A stretch of 64,000 nt of DNA from Clostridiales bacterium (GTDB taxonomy: Bacteria; Bacillota; Clostridia; Peptostreptococcales; Anaerovoracaceae), in assembly GCA_012513435.1 (NCBI GenBank), contig JAAZCE010000002.1:1-64000 (forward strand), written 5' to 3'. Positions 1 through 7,509 of the stretch are shown here, one piece after another (position 1 is the first letter of the stretch; each line of letters starts with the position of its first letter). The notes beneath the pieces were generated by a model, which worked only from the letters and a program-made list of their open reading frames with translations, was not told the origin of the DNA and did not search any database. The position numbers and the translations under genes are program-made.

Positions 1-199
1 AATTCTTTATCCGAATTATGTTTTTCTAGAAATTGTCGGAAACTTTTCACATTTTTCCATATTTCAGGTATGCTTTTAGTTTCGTTTTTTAAATCAAATT
101 GTATTTGACTCAAATTTCTACACTATGAAGTTTTCAATGTTCATGACCCCTAAATCAACTTGATTTTCAGAGTCACACTCGCACTTGGCGAGCTTTTTA
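1..199 (-). other. Probable rRNA operon leader, running off the left edge
   Basis: No protein gene is visible here. Read on the minus strand, this lies downstream of two tandem consensus promoters. It contains a small hairpin (CTCGC / GCGAG, about 178-192) and, near 130-148, a stretch of the form CATTGAAAACTTCATAG. That resembles the conserved TTTGAAAACT box in rRNA leaders and spacers of Firmicutes. I infer that 16S rRNA begins beyond the left end of the window. No part of a mature rRNA is recognised inside it. Confidence 0.5.
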
Positions 200-228
200 A
201 TTATATTGCATATCCCATGATTTGTCAA
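200..228 (-). promoter_or_regulatory. Consensus sigma-A promoter, proximal of a tandem pair
   Basis: On the minus strand there is a perfect TTGACA (228-223), a 17-base spacer and a perfect TATAAT (205-200). Together with a second such promoter 130 bases upstream, this is the tandem P1/P2 layout typical of rRNA operons in Firmicutes. Transcription runs leftward out of the window. Confidence 0.75.
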
Positions 229-329
229 CAACTTTTTTCGATTTTTTTATTACATTTTTAATGTTTTCTGTCATTCTTCCAAGTCGAAAATCGTCGATAA
301 AAATCGTTGTTCAATGTGACAGCCTGTTC

Positions 330-358
330 ATAATACCAAATAAGTTATTCCTTGTCAA
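330..358 (-). promoter_or_regulatory. Consensus sigma-A promoter, distal of a tandem pair
   Basis: Minus strand: TTGACA (358-353), 17-base spacer, TATTAT (335-330), preceded by A/T-rich sequence that could act as an UP element. It has the same direction and geometry as the promoter at 200-228, which argues for one strongly expressed stable-RNA unit to the left. Confidence 0.7.
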
Positions 359-419
359 TCGTTTTTTCAATCTTTTTTTATCTGTTTATTCTTATTTCTA
401 CACGACAGGTAAATCGTGT

Positions 420-620
420 TTATAACATGGGTACAAACACAAAAACGGTCAAGGTATAAAGAACCAATAAATGACCCGGATAGAATACATAGAAGAAGTA
501 TTTCATTTTCATACCGCGTTCTCCATTGTACAATGCTATAACTATCAACGAAGCAGCAGCTGTAAAAAAATATAGGTCTGTCAAAGCTTCTATAGAGTAA
601 TCAAGTCCACACAAGCACAT
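420..620 (-). pseudogene. traX-like C-terminal remnant
   Basis: The 66 residues resemble only the C-terminal end of TraX-family membrane acyltransferases: a hydrophobic helix, then YNGERG, then [13 protein letters not shown]. The family normally has well over 200 residues with about eight membrane segments. Upstream the frame closes at a stop within about 25 bases and the next gene (the MFS permease) ends at 673, so the rest of the gene is gone. The piece sits just upstream of the tandem promoters at 200-358. I read it as a truncated remnant. A free-standing two-helix peptide cannot be excluded, but no good ribosome binding site precedes its ATG. Confidence 0.5.
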
Positions 621-672
621 GATTACAACAGCAATGTGAATAATACATTAAAAGAAACATCAAATTTGTCGC

Positions 673-1860
673 TTATTCGCAGAATGGCTTCACAATCCGG
701 TCAGGTTTTACCGTTCTCCCAATATACAGTTTGAATCTAATGTACAAAATAACTCCCGCAAGATTAAAGAATCCAAAAAACAAATACACTCCTGTTGCTC
801 CCGCCGCATCCAGCAGTATCCCGCCTATGAGCTGACAGCAGATAGTGCTTAGATTGCTGCCTATGACGTAATAAGCTGATATAGCCAAGCTTTCACTGCC
901 TTCGGGAGCCAACTTGGCAGCATACCTTACGAATTCCACAAGCAGTATACCGTTGACAGCTCCCTGAGAAACAGCGAGAAGTATAAGCATCCACCAGGGC
1001 ATCCCCAATCCATACAGTGAGAACCTTGCTACAGAGATAATCATTGCAGCCAGTATAAGCCTTTCCATGGTAAACTTCTTGGACAGCCTTTCACACAGAG
1101 CCATAAACGGAACCTCACTACCTACCATAATGAGCATTACCGCACCCAGCCCCGCAATGGTTCCACCACCTTCCACATAGAGAAATCCAAAATATGTATT
1201 ATTGGCCACATTGGTTCCGCCCATAAAAAAAGCGCACAGTATGAGCTGTCTGAGGGTCTTGTTTTCTAGAACGTGCAGATATCCTCTAAGCCCTTTCTTT
1301 TTCTCGCCTCCGGCCCTGCCCTTTGCAGGAGATACCTTGCCCTTGACCAAATATATGGATAAGGCCGAAACCGCGAAAGCGCTTGTATATATGTAAAACA
1401 ACGATACAAGCCCGCATCTGTCTGCTATCAATCCCGAAATAAACGCGCCGGCTGCGAAGCCTACCGCACCAAAGGAGCGAACTACCCCGAAATTTTGTTT
1501 ACTTTCTATCGTTAGGGCATCTGTAAGCGACATTATTGGAGCCTGGAAAAAATACATTATTCCAAAAACCATTACAAACAAGTAATAGGTTTGCACATTG
1601 ACTATCACCATAGAAATAGCTGCCGAAATAAGGCACAGCATAATAAGCATCATATGCTTATCTCTTCTTCTACTGTACTGTTGGCCCCAAAATGCGGAAG
1701 CAAAAATAGCAACAGTAGTTCCTGCCGCAGTGATGGTTCCGGTCTGCGCTCCAGAAAATCCTATACTGCTGAGATACTGTCCGATAATAGGAGTCAATGC
1801 ACCTATTGATAAATATGTAAATGTATAGATATATGCAAATCTCATTTGTAAAATTCTCAT
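673..1860 (-). CDS. MFS transporter (MFS_1-like permease)
   Basis: A 395-residue protein with about twelve hydrophobic segments, of the major facilitator superfamily in its shorter MFS_1-like/nucleoside-H+ symporter-related form. The loop between helices 2 and 3 carries the basic motif GQQYSRRRDKH, equivalent to the conserved GxxxDRxGRR signature. The substrate cannot be read from sequence; drug, sugar and nucleoside exporters all occur in this group. The ATG at 1860 has GAGG six bases upstream. A second ATG five codons in (MRFAYIY) matches family N-termini slightly better but lacks a site at good distance. It is transcribed divergently from the DUF421 gene, with about 80 bases between them. 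Confidence 0.8.
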   Translation of the reverse strand: MRILQMRFAYIYTFTYLSIGALTPIIGQYLSSIGFSGAQTGTITAAGTTVAIFASAFWGQQYSRRRDKHMMLIMLCLISAAISMVIVNVQTYYLFVMVFGIMYFFQAPIMSLTDALTIESKQNFGVVRSFGAVGFAAGAFISGLIADRCGLVSLFYIYTSAFAVSALSIYLVKGKVSPAKGRAGGEKKKGLRGYLHVLENKTLRQLILCAFFMGGTNVANNTYFGFLYVEGGGTIAGLGAVMLIMVGSEVPFMALCERLSKKFTMERLILAAMIISVARFSLYGLGMPWWMLILLAVSQGAVNGILLVEFVRYAAKLAPEGSESLAISAYYVIGSNLSTICCQLIGGILLDAAGATGVYLFFGFFNLAGVILYIRFKLYIGRTVKPDRIVKPFCE

Positions 1861-1938
1861 TTGTCACCTCACAAGCAAGTATATCAAATCACATCTCGGT
1901 AAACAATAAGATATGTCTCAAAAAAGGAGGTGGACGAT

Positions 1939-2643
1939 TTGACTATTGTTTTAATACGCACTATCATACTTTATTCAATAGTCCTATTTGTAATAAGGAT
2001 AATGGGCAAGGCGGAACTGTCCAAGATGTCGCCCTTCCAGCTCATAGTGATTTTCATGATAGCGGAGCTGGCTTCCATACCTATAGAATCCCCCGACGTA
2101 TCTATGATAACAGGTATAAGTGCCATCTTTACCCTATTGTTCCTGCAGGTATTCATATCCTTCTTATCTATCAAAAGCGAAAAACTCAAGAACTTCTTCA
2201 ACGGCAAGCCAAGCGTCCTCATAGACAAGGGAGCCATTAATGAAAAGGAATTAAAAAAGCTGCGAATAACCATCAACGACCTTGTGGAACAGCTGAGGAT
2301 TTCCAATTCACCTTCCATTGTCGATGTTGAGTACGCAGTAATGGAATCTAACGGAGAGCTGTCTGTCATACCGAAGGCCGATAAGAAGCCTTTGACATGC
2401 CAGGATATGTCTCTTGAAAAGAACCGGGAAATCATGCCAGTTGTTTTTATCTCCGACGGCGCATTATACGAGTCTAATCTAGTAAAAGCCGGGTGGACAA
2501 AAAAACAGCTCTTCAGCACCTTGACCTCTATGGGAATACTGGACTATAAAAAGGTATTCCTGGCATTTTGCGATGAGCAGGTCAAACTTCACGTCTATAT
2601 GCCGGACAACTCTTCATCAACCGTAAAGGAGATACGTCCATGA
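1939..2643 (+). CDS. DUF421 family membrane protein (YetF-like)
   Basis: About 234 residues: two to three N-terminal membrane helices followed by a soluble DUF421 (YetF/YrbG-type) domain with the typical LSKMSPFQLIVI and GKPSVLIDKG segments. Family members are inner-membrane proteins linked to spore or envelope functions in Bacillus; the biochemical role is unknown. Start choice: an open frame begins at a GTG at 1930, but the strong AAAGGAGG at 1923-1930 overlaps that codon, whereas the in-frame TTG at 1939 is eight bases behind it. I therefore prefer TTG. The gene overlaps the following DUF4363 gene by four bases, a pairing that recurs in Clostridia. Confidence 0.85.
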   Translation: MTIVLIRTIILYSIVLFVIRIMGKAELSKMSPFQLIVIFMIAELASIPIESPDVSMITGISAIFTLLFLQVFISFLSIKSEKLKNFFNGKPSVLIDKGAINEKELKKLRITINDLVEQLRISNSPSIVDVEYAVMESNGELSVIPKADKKPLTCQDMSLEKNREIMPVVFISDGALYESNLVKAGWTKKQLFSTLTSMGILDYKKVFLAFCDEQVKLHVYMPDNSSSTVKEIRP

Positions 2644-3023
2644 GAGACCTAATTATTTCTTTAATATGCCTTATTTTAATCCTTGTTCCCTGGGGTATAT
2701 ACGAAGGCTTTTCGGAAAAAACCATCCATCAGTACAAGACCATTCTATCAAAAGAAGTTATTCCTTCAATAGAGAAGGACGACTGGAAAACAGCTATGGA
2801 TCGCTTTGATTTTATTGCAAAGGACTGGGATAAGTACAAAAAAACATCCGCATTCTTCATAGACACCGAGTCTATTAACGAAACCGACGGCATCGTATCG
2901 AAGACCTATTACTACATCAAGCTAAAGGACCCGTCCAATTCGGCGGGAGAAGCAGCTTATCTTAAATACAGTTTTGATTTCCTCCACAAGAATGAAAAGC
3001 CTTCCATTGCAAATGTTTTTTAA
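2640..3023 (+). CDS. DUF4363 family protein
   Basis: A 127-residue protein with one N-terminal membrane helix (about residues 4-22) and a helical extracytoplasmic domain of charged residues with a spaced WKTAMDRFDFIAKDW segment, as in DUF4363. The ATG overlaps the DUF421 stop (ATGA), so translation is probably coupled. DUF421/DUF4363 pairs are common in spore-forming Clostridia and probably form one membrane complex; the function is unknown. Confidence 0.75.
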   Translation: MRDLIISLICLILILVPWGIYEGFSEKTIHQYKTILSKEVIPSIEKDDWKTAMDRFDFIAKDWDKYKKTSAFFIDTESINETDGIVSKTYYYIKLKDPSNSAGEAAYLKYSFDFLHKNEKPSIANVF

Positions 3024-3068
3024 TTTCATTATTGTATATGCCTATTCTCTGTGATAAAATAATCTCAC

Positions 3069-3160
3069 GTAGAGTAGATATTGTGCGTGAAGTGTCATAA
3101 GATGGGATGTTGCTTATGAACGAAGGTTTTACCGCGGTGCAATATCGCGTCCGCTACTAC
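3069..3160 (+). promoter_or_regulatory. Tetrahydrofolate (THF) riboswitch
   Basis: The leader of folT matches the THF (folT) aptamer. P1 can form between GTAG at 3069-3072 and CTAC near 3157-3160, followed by the conserved AGAGTAGAT. P2 forms between GATATTG (3077-3083) and CAATATC (3140-3146). The conserved GATGGGATG, ACGAAGG, CCGCGGTG and TCCGC blocks occur in the right order. About 80 bases separate the aptamer from the folT start, and its ribosome binding site (GAAAGGAG, about 3223-3230) lies in that interval. Translational control is plausible but I did not establish the expression platform. Confidence 0.88.
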
Positions 3161-3239
3161 ACAAAGGAATTCGGTTGGACAAACTTCTATCTCTTTAGTG
3201 TAGTTAATCTGCGAACACAAGGAGAAAGGAGTTTTTTTA

Positions 3240-3761
3240 ATGGAAAAAAACACAACAACATCAAGACTCGTTATTATGGCGTTCCTGATAGCATTGGAAA
3301 TAATCCTCACCCGGTTCTGCTCAATAAACACTCCCATCCTGCGAATCGGCTTTGGATTTTTGCCGATAGCTATTATGGGTATAAAATTTGGCCCTTGGTG
3401 GGCCGGCATGGGTTACGCCGTCGGGGATATTTTAGGAATGTTGATTTTCCCTACGGGAGCTTACTTCCCGGGGTTCACGCTGACAGCATTTCTCACAGGC
3501 ATGGTCTACGGACTTTTTCTTTACAGAAAGCCTGTTACCTGGAAAAGGGGGTTACCTGCCGTCATAATAATCATCTTCGGCCTCAACCTGTTCCTGGATA
3601 CCCTCTGGCTGTCAATACTTATGGGAAACGGTTTCATAGCCTTGCTCCCTGCCAGGATAATCAAATGTTTTGTCATGCTTCCGATTCAGCTTATTCTCAT
3701 TCCTCTCGTATGGAATCTAGTTCTTGCCAGGATTCCCGTCATAGGAAATACCACGTCCTAG
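3240..3761 (+). CDS. folT: Folate-specific ECF transporter S component
   Basis: A 173-residue protein with about six membrane helices, the size and pattern of ECF-type S components. Conserved blocks include LRIGFGFLPIA, GPWWAGMGYAVGDILG and the segment ending IFPTGAYFPGFTLTA, which are characteristic of FolT. It binds folates at the membrane and would use a shared EcfA/A'/T module encoded elsewhere. The THF riboswitch directly upstream supports the assignment independently. The ATG has AAAGGAG nine bases before it. It converges with the activase gene at 3763, with no terminator between them. Confidence 0.92.
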   Translation: MEKNTTTSRLVIMAFLIALEIILTRFCSINTPILRIGFGFLPIAIMGIKFGPWWAGMGYAVGDILGMLIFPTGAYFPGFTLTAFLTGMVYGLFLYRKPVTWKRGLPAVIIIIFGLNLFLDTLWLSILMGNGFIALLPARIIKCFVMLPIQLILIPLVWNLVLARIPVIGNTTS

Positions 3762-3762
3762 T

Positions 3763-4710
3763 TTAATTGGGCCATGCAGAGTATTTACCGCATCTGTCCC
3801 CAAAACAGCCTCTATTCATACCACGGGTCTCAATAATAATGATATCACACAAATTACTGCACCCGTGGCATTTTTCTTCTCTCAGGATTGTTTCCTTCTC
3901 CCCTACCTCAAATCCTTTGAAGTTGGTCTTCCCCTTACACTTTTCCTTTGCTATAAGAGCTGCCCCCAAAGCGCCCATTATCTTATGCTCCTTGGGAACG
4001 AATATTTCTTCTCCCAGCAGTTCCTCAAAGGCTCTGCGCATCCCCAAGTTAGACGCTACGCCTCCTTGAAAACATATTTTAGGTCTTATCTTCTTGCCCT
4101 TTGCCACATTTGACAGATAGGACAGTGCCAAGGCTCTGCACATACCCGCCATAAGCTGGTCGTCTTTTACGCCCATTTGCTGCTTATGAATAATGTCGGA
4201 CTCGGCGAACACAGCACACCTTCCCGCTATCAAAATACTTTTTTCCGCTTTCAAAGCCATTTGAGACAGGTCTTCTATGGTCACTCCCATTCTTGCAGCC
4301 TGTCTGTCCAGGAAGGAACCAGTTCCCGCCGCACACACCGTGTTCATGGCGAAATCCCGAACAAGGCCATTCTTCATAATGATTATCTTAGAGTCCTGTC
4401 CCCCTATTTCTATGATGGTCCTTATTTGTGGGTCGATAAACGAAGCCGCTCTGCCGTGAGCCGTTATCTCGTTCTTTACTACATCTCCTCCTACCAGCGC
4501 ATTCCCCAAATTTCTTCCGCTTCCCGTTATTCCCACACCTTTTATATTGCCGGAGGAGTAGTTTTTGGAAAGCTGGTTCAATCCCTTCTTAACGGCTTCC
4601 GCCGGATTGCTCTTTGTCTTTAAATAAAGAGACTCTTTGACCTCGCGCCCTTCATCTATCATTACAAAGTCCGTGCTTATGGATCCTATGTCTATTCCCA
4701 GCCAATACAT
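3763..4710 (-). CDS. Acyl-CoA dehydratase activase-like ATPase (BadF/HgdC type)
   Basis: 315 residues of the ASKHA-fold activase family that drives ATP-dependent electron transfer into 2-hydroxyacyl-CoA dehydratases and benzoyl-CoA reductases. Visible features are the phosphate loop GIDIGSISTDFV, the second loop IIEIGGQDSK, and the [4Fe-4S]-bridging cysteines in NTVCAAGTGSFLD and AGRCAVFAESD. A C-terminal extension carries four further cysteines (CHGCSNLC and GCFGDRC), as in the linker of the large fused activase/DUF2229 proteins. The ATG at 4710 follows AAAGGAGAAG and lies 59 bases inside the upstream gene. It is the last gene of a three-gene operon. The substrate is unknown. Confidence 0.85.
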   Translation of the reverse strand: MYWLGIDIGSISTDFVMIDEGREVKESLYLKTKSNPAEAVKKGLNQLSKNYSSGNIKGVGITGSGRNLGNALVGGDVVKNEITAHGRAASFIDPQIRTIIEIGGQDSKIIIMKNGLVRDFAMNTVCAAGTGSFLDRQAARMGVTIEDLSQMALKAEKSILIAGRCAVFAESDIIHKQQMGVKDDQLMAGMCRALALSYLSNVAKGKKIRPKICFQGGVASNLGMRRAFEELLGEEIFVPKEHKIMGALGAALIAKEKCKGKTNFKGFEVGEKETILREEKCHGCSNLCDIIIIETRGMNRGCFGDRCGKYSAWPN

Positions 4711-5776
4711 CTCTTCTCCTTTCCAGCATGTCTACAAATGCTTCAAGTCTCGTTTCATATCCGGCGTTGCCGCTCATCTCGTCATATATCAGATGCAGTA
4801 TCCTATATCCCTTTTCTTCCTGAAGCATTTCGCAGTAGGATTTGGTCACTATTTCCGGCATACATCCCGAGGGCATTATTTTGACTATTCCATCGATTTT
4901 TTTACCCTTTAGTATCTCTGATACAGTAGCCTTCCCATAGCCTCCTATCTCGCAAATTATCCCCTTCCTGTCATTTCTTCGCAATGCCTTGGGAAGCACT
5001 GCCTCTCCTGCCGTGTGCCTTATCCACCAGGTCATATCCATATGCTTTGTGACACTACACCCCATCATCATAAGCGTTTCTTCAATCCCTCCATTTGCTT
5101 CTCGTTCCATAGATGTATATATTTCGCCTACCAGTAAAATCCTTATAGGATCTGCCTTCGGCACCCGCTTCAACTCATACAGCACTTTTTTGTACTTGCT
5201 TATTATCCGCAGACTCCCCCAAAGGTCGGGACAATCTTCGATTTCCCTTTCCACATCGTTTATAAGCCTTACAGCCTTATATGGGGTCGTTATATATCCC
5301 GCCAGGGCTTCCGTTCTTCCCTTCAATCTATCCATAGCAAAAGTCAAGAATAGGCCTTTTGCTACGGATGTTGCTGCGCGATGTGCTTTAACCTCCGTAC
5401 CTGCAAAACCTGACTTTATCCTTCTTATGAATTCTCTCATACCAATCACGTTAGGCGTTTCGAATACTATCCAGTTGAATTCGTATCCGCTTCTATCCAA
5501 AACTACTTTTAAAAGTTCGCAATACTCTCCAAGCCTGCATGGTCCGGAGGTTGCCGCCATCAGTACGGTGTCTGCTCCCTCCTCATAGGCTTTTATGAGA
5601 TTGCCTACCATGTATTTAAAGGGAATGCAGATCTCTTCAGGTGAAAATCTTATTCCCAGTCTCAGGGCTTCCTCATCATTTGGCCTGGGGGCTATATGAC
5701 TTACTCCCAGCTCCCTTAAGACCTTTGATAAAACAAGAGCTGCCGGTCCGAAATTAGGAAATGTAACGGTCATCAT
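4652..5776 (-). CDS. 2-hydroxyacyl-CoA dehydratase-like protein (HgdB/COG3580-related)
   Basis: 374 residues related to the dehydratase-like C-terminal part of the large activase-fusion proteins (DUF2229/COG3580-3581 group). N-terminal TFPNFGPAALVL is followed by FSPEEICIPFKYMVGN, ATSGPCRLGEYCELL, and later GYGKATV and IMPSGCMPEIVTKS, with cysteines spaced as expected for cluster ligation. Overlaps on both sides (23 bases with the upstream gene, 59 with the downstream activase) indicate one transcript and one complex. Either the ATG at 5776 or the adjacent one three bases later is usable behind GGGAGGG. The reaction is not known for this subgroup; it should not be called glutaryl-CoA dehydratase without further evidence. 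Confidence 0.8.
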   Translation of the reverse strand: MMTVTFPNFGPAALVLSKVLRELGVSHIAPRPNDEEALRLGIRFSPEEICIPFKYMVGNLIKAYEEGADTVLMAATSGPCRLGEYCELLKVVLDRSGYEFNWIVFETPNVIGMREFIRRIKSGFAGTEVKAHRAATSVAKGLFLTFAMDRLKGRTEALAGYITTPYKAVRLINDVEREIEDCPDLWGSLRIISKYKKVLYELKRVPKADPIRILLVGEIYTSMEREANGGIEETLMMMGCSVTKHMDMTWWIRHTAGEAVLPKALRRNDRKGIICEIGGYGKATVSEILKGKKIDGIVKIMPSGCMPEIVTKSYCEMLQEEKGYRILHLIYDEMSGNAGYETRLEAFVDMLERRRDVLAGNRHRIHKHGLCNDR

Positions 5777-6725
5777 CGCCCTCCCTTCTCAGCAAGTCGT
5801 CAAAGGCTTCCAGCCTTGTCTCTACACCTGCTGAGGCCTGATGCTCGTCCAACTTTAACACCAGCATAGGCATATCGCCAGCATAATACTTTACAAGCTC
5901 CAGAATTATCGAATCCTGTCCGCAGGAAAAAGAGGATAGATAGATAATACCATCGACCCGGTCCTTTGCACACAAAATCCCTCCAAGTATCCTCTCCACC
6001 GATTCCCAGTAGGGTTCTTTCATAAGCCCCGCCGAATTCAGGGCCTTCTCTTTTTCTCTCTGAAGGATGTCCTTTTCCGTGACGATGCCTATCCCCAATT
6101 CGTCCAGCTTTTTCATTATGTTCCCGTTGGAAAACTTATCGAATACGTTATAGCAGTGGCCTGCCAGAAAAACGGTCCTGGTATTGGGAAGAATTATCTC
6201 CCCTTCCTTCGGGATATCGGGCACAAATTCCCATGCCGCCTCAACGTAAGCTCTGCTCTTACCTTGAGCAATACGCAGCTGCTCCCTGTAAGCCCTGTCA
6301 AAGTTAAAATCAAATACTCTCTTATTCACTTTCATTTGCCGGCATACCTTCCACATTGCTTTCTTCAGCAATCTTTTGTCGTTAAAGTACAACGGCTCCG
6401 TGGAAATGAGTTTCTCCTTACCCGAAGAGCCTACACACAGCTCCGGCAATCCCAACAACTTTGGGCACAGCCACTTCCCCTTGCAGTCCTTCATTACTCT
6501 TGCCAATAAAATGTAATCGCACTCCTCCACCAGCTTTTCTATTTGCCCTGCAAACAATTTAACCGGCATACATGCTTCATCCACCGTATGCTCCATTCCC
6601 CTTTCCAGGGTCTCATGGTCGTTGTCCTTACCCATGACCAGCCTGCAGCCTGTATTCTCGAATATAGTTGTAATAAAGGGATTGTAATCATAATAAAAAA
6701 ATCCCCTGGGAATCCCCAATAACAT
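5754..6725 (-). CDS. DUF2229-type acyl-CoA dehydratase family protein
   Basis: 323 residues beginning LLGIPRGFFYYDY, the hallmark start of DUF2229 domains, with HTVDEACMPVKLFAGQIEKL and cysteine-containing segments (CKGKWLCPKL, SSFSCGQDS) and a C-terminal KLDEHQASAGVETRLEAF block. In many anaerobes this domain is fused behind an activase; here it is a separate first gene. The ribosome binding site GGGAGGTG sits five bases before the ATG. It starts the three-gene unit with 4652-5776 and 3763-4710. Confidence 0.8.
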   Translation of the reverse strand: MLLGIPRGFFYYDYNPFITTIFENTGCRLVMGKDNDHETLERGMEHTVDEACMPVKLFAGQIEKLVEECDYILLARVMKDCKGKWLCPKLLGLPELCVGSSGKEKLISTEPLYFNDKRLLKKAMWKVCRQMKVNKRVFDFNFDRAYREQLRIAQGKSRAYVEAAWEFVPDIPKEGEIILPNTRTVFLAGHCYNVFDKFSNGNIMKKLDELGIGIVTEKDILQREKEKALNSAGLMKEPYWESVERILGGILCAKDRVDGIIYLSSFSCGQDSIILELVKYYAGDMPMLVLKLDEHQASAGVETRLEAFDDLLRREGDDDRYIS

Positions 6726-6798
6726 AAAAACACCTCCCGGAATTCATCTATACAGATTATTACCGAGAGGACGTTATTTTATAGCCCTATTACAGGAT

Positions 6799-7041
6799 TT
6801 ATTCAATTACTCTATACATGTCTGCTGCCGCTTCTTTTCTGCACGACTCCTTCAGCTCTGCCACCTCCACCTTCAAACTTCCATTGCCAAATTGAATGAA
6901 GATAATATCTCCCGCCTTTACTTCGGCCCCGGGCTTAGCTGTCTTCTCGTTGAGGAATATTCGTCCCTGCTCGCATGCCTCCTTGGCAACAGTCCTGCGT
7001 TTTATTATTCTTGAGTTCTTTAAAAACTTATCTATTCTCAT
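6799..7041 (-). CDS. rqcP: S4-domain RNA-binding protein RqcP (YabO)
   Basis: 80 residues with an S4 RNA-binding fold: MRIDKFLKNSRIIKRRTVAKEAC followed by GRIFLNEKTAKPGAEVKAGD. RqcP stabilises the P-site tRNA while RqcH adds alanine tails to stalled nascent chains on 50S subunits. The gene order spoVB-like, hup, rqcP matches the conserved Firmicutes cluster, which normally continues with yabP/yabQ; those are absent here. A terminator lies between hup and rqcP, so rqcP probably depends on read-through. Confidence 0.88.
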   Translation of the reverse strand: MRIDKFLKNSRIIKRRTVAKEACEQGRIFLNEKTAKPGAEVKAGDIIFIQFGNGSLKVEVAELKESCRKEAAADMYRVIE

Positions 7042-7066
7042 ATATCACCTGTTCCAGCATGTCTAT

Positions 7067-7094
7067 AAAAAAAGGGCAACAAGTGTTACCCTTT
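7067..7094 (-). terminator. Intrinsic terminator behind hup
   Basis: Minus strand: AAAGGGTAAC, a short loop, GTTGCCCTTT, then a run of T. It follows the hup stop by about ten bases and precedes rqcP, consistent with high hup expression and lower read-through into rqcP. Confidence 0.75.
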
Positions 7095-7102
7095 AAGTTG
7101 AC

Positions 7103-7381
7103 TTATTTGTTTACTGAATCCTTAAGAGCTTTGCCTGCTTTGAATACCGGTGCCTTAGAAGCATCAATCTTGATGATTTCGCCTGGTTTCCTAGGATTTC
7201 TTCCCTGTCTGGCCTTTCTCTGACGAACTTCAAATGTTCCAAATCCAATCAACTGAACCTTTTCACCCTTTACTAAAGCCCCTTCTACACTTGATACAAA
7301 TGCATTAACGGCTAACTCCGCATCTTTCTTCGTAAAACCAGTCTTTTCTGCTACTGCAGCTACTAATTCAGCCTTATTCAT
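7103..7381 (-). CDS. hup: HU family DNA-binding protein
   Basis: 92 residues, the standard length of HU, a dimeric nucleoid protein that bends DNA. It contains the DNA-arm signature ([17 protein letters not shown]) and the usual end [24 protein letters not shown]. The ATG at 7381 is eight bases behind GGAGG; the TTG three bases earlier is less likely. It has its own terminator at 7067-7094. The 125 bases upstream contain a TTGACA (minus strand, about 7490) but no convincing -10 at standard spacing. Confidence 0.95.
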   Translation of the reverse strand: MNKAELVAAVAEKTGFTKKDAELAVNAFVSSVEGALVKGEKVQLIGFGTFEVRQRKARQGRNPRKPGEIIKIDASKAPVFKAGKALKDSVNK

Positions 7382-7509
7382 CAATAAATCCTCCTTAAAA
7401 TTATTTACAAATAGCGTATGCCACTATCATAAGAACAAATATGTTTTGATATGTTCCTACCCTCGTGCTCTATTTTCCCATTTTTACACAGGTTTGTCAA
7501 GAAATAATT

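Noticed and set aside
222-425. A 67-codon plus-strand frame at the left end
   Set aside because: It overlaps both consensus promoters on the other strand, is of low complexity and has no recognisable homology.
3107-3766. A 219-codon plus-strand frame across the folT leader
   Set aside because: It starts inside the THF riboswitch and runs in the wrong frame through folT, which has clear family motifs and its own ribosome binding site.
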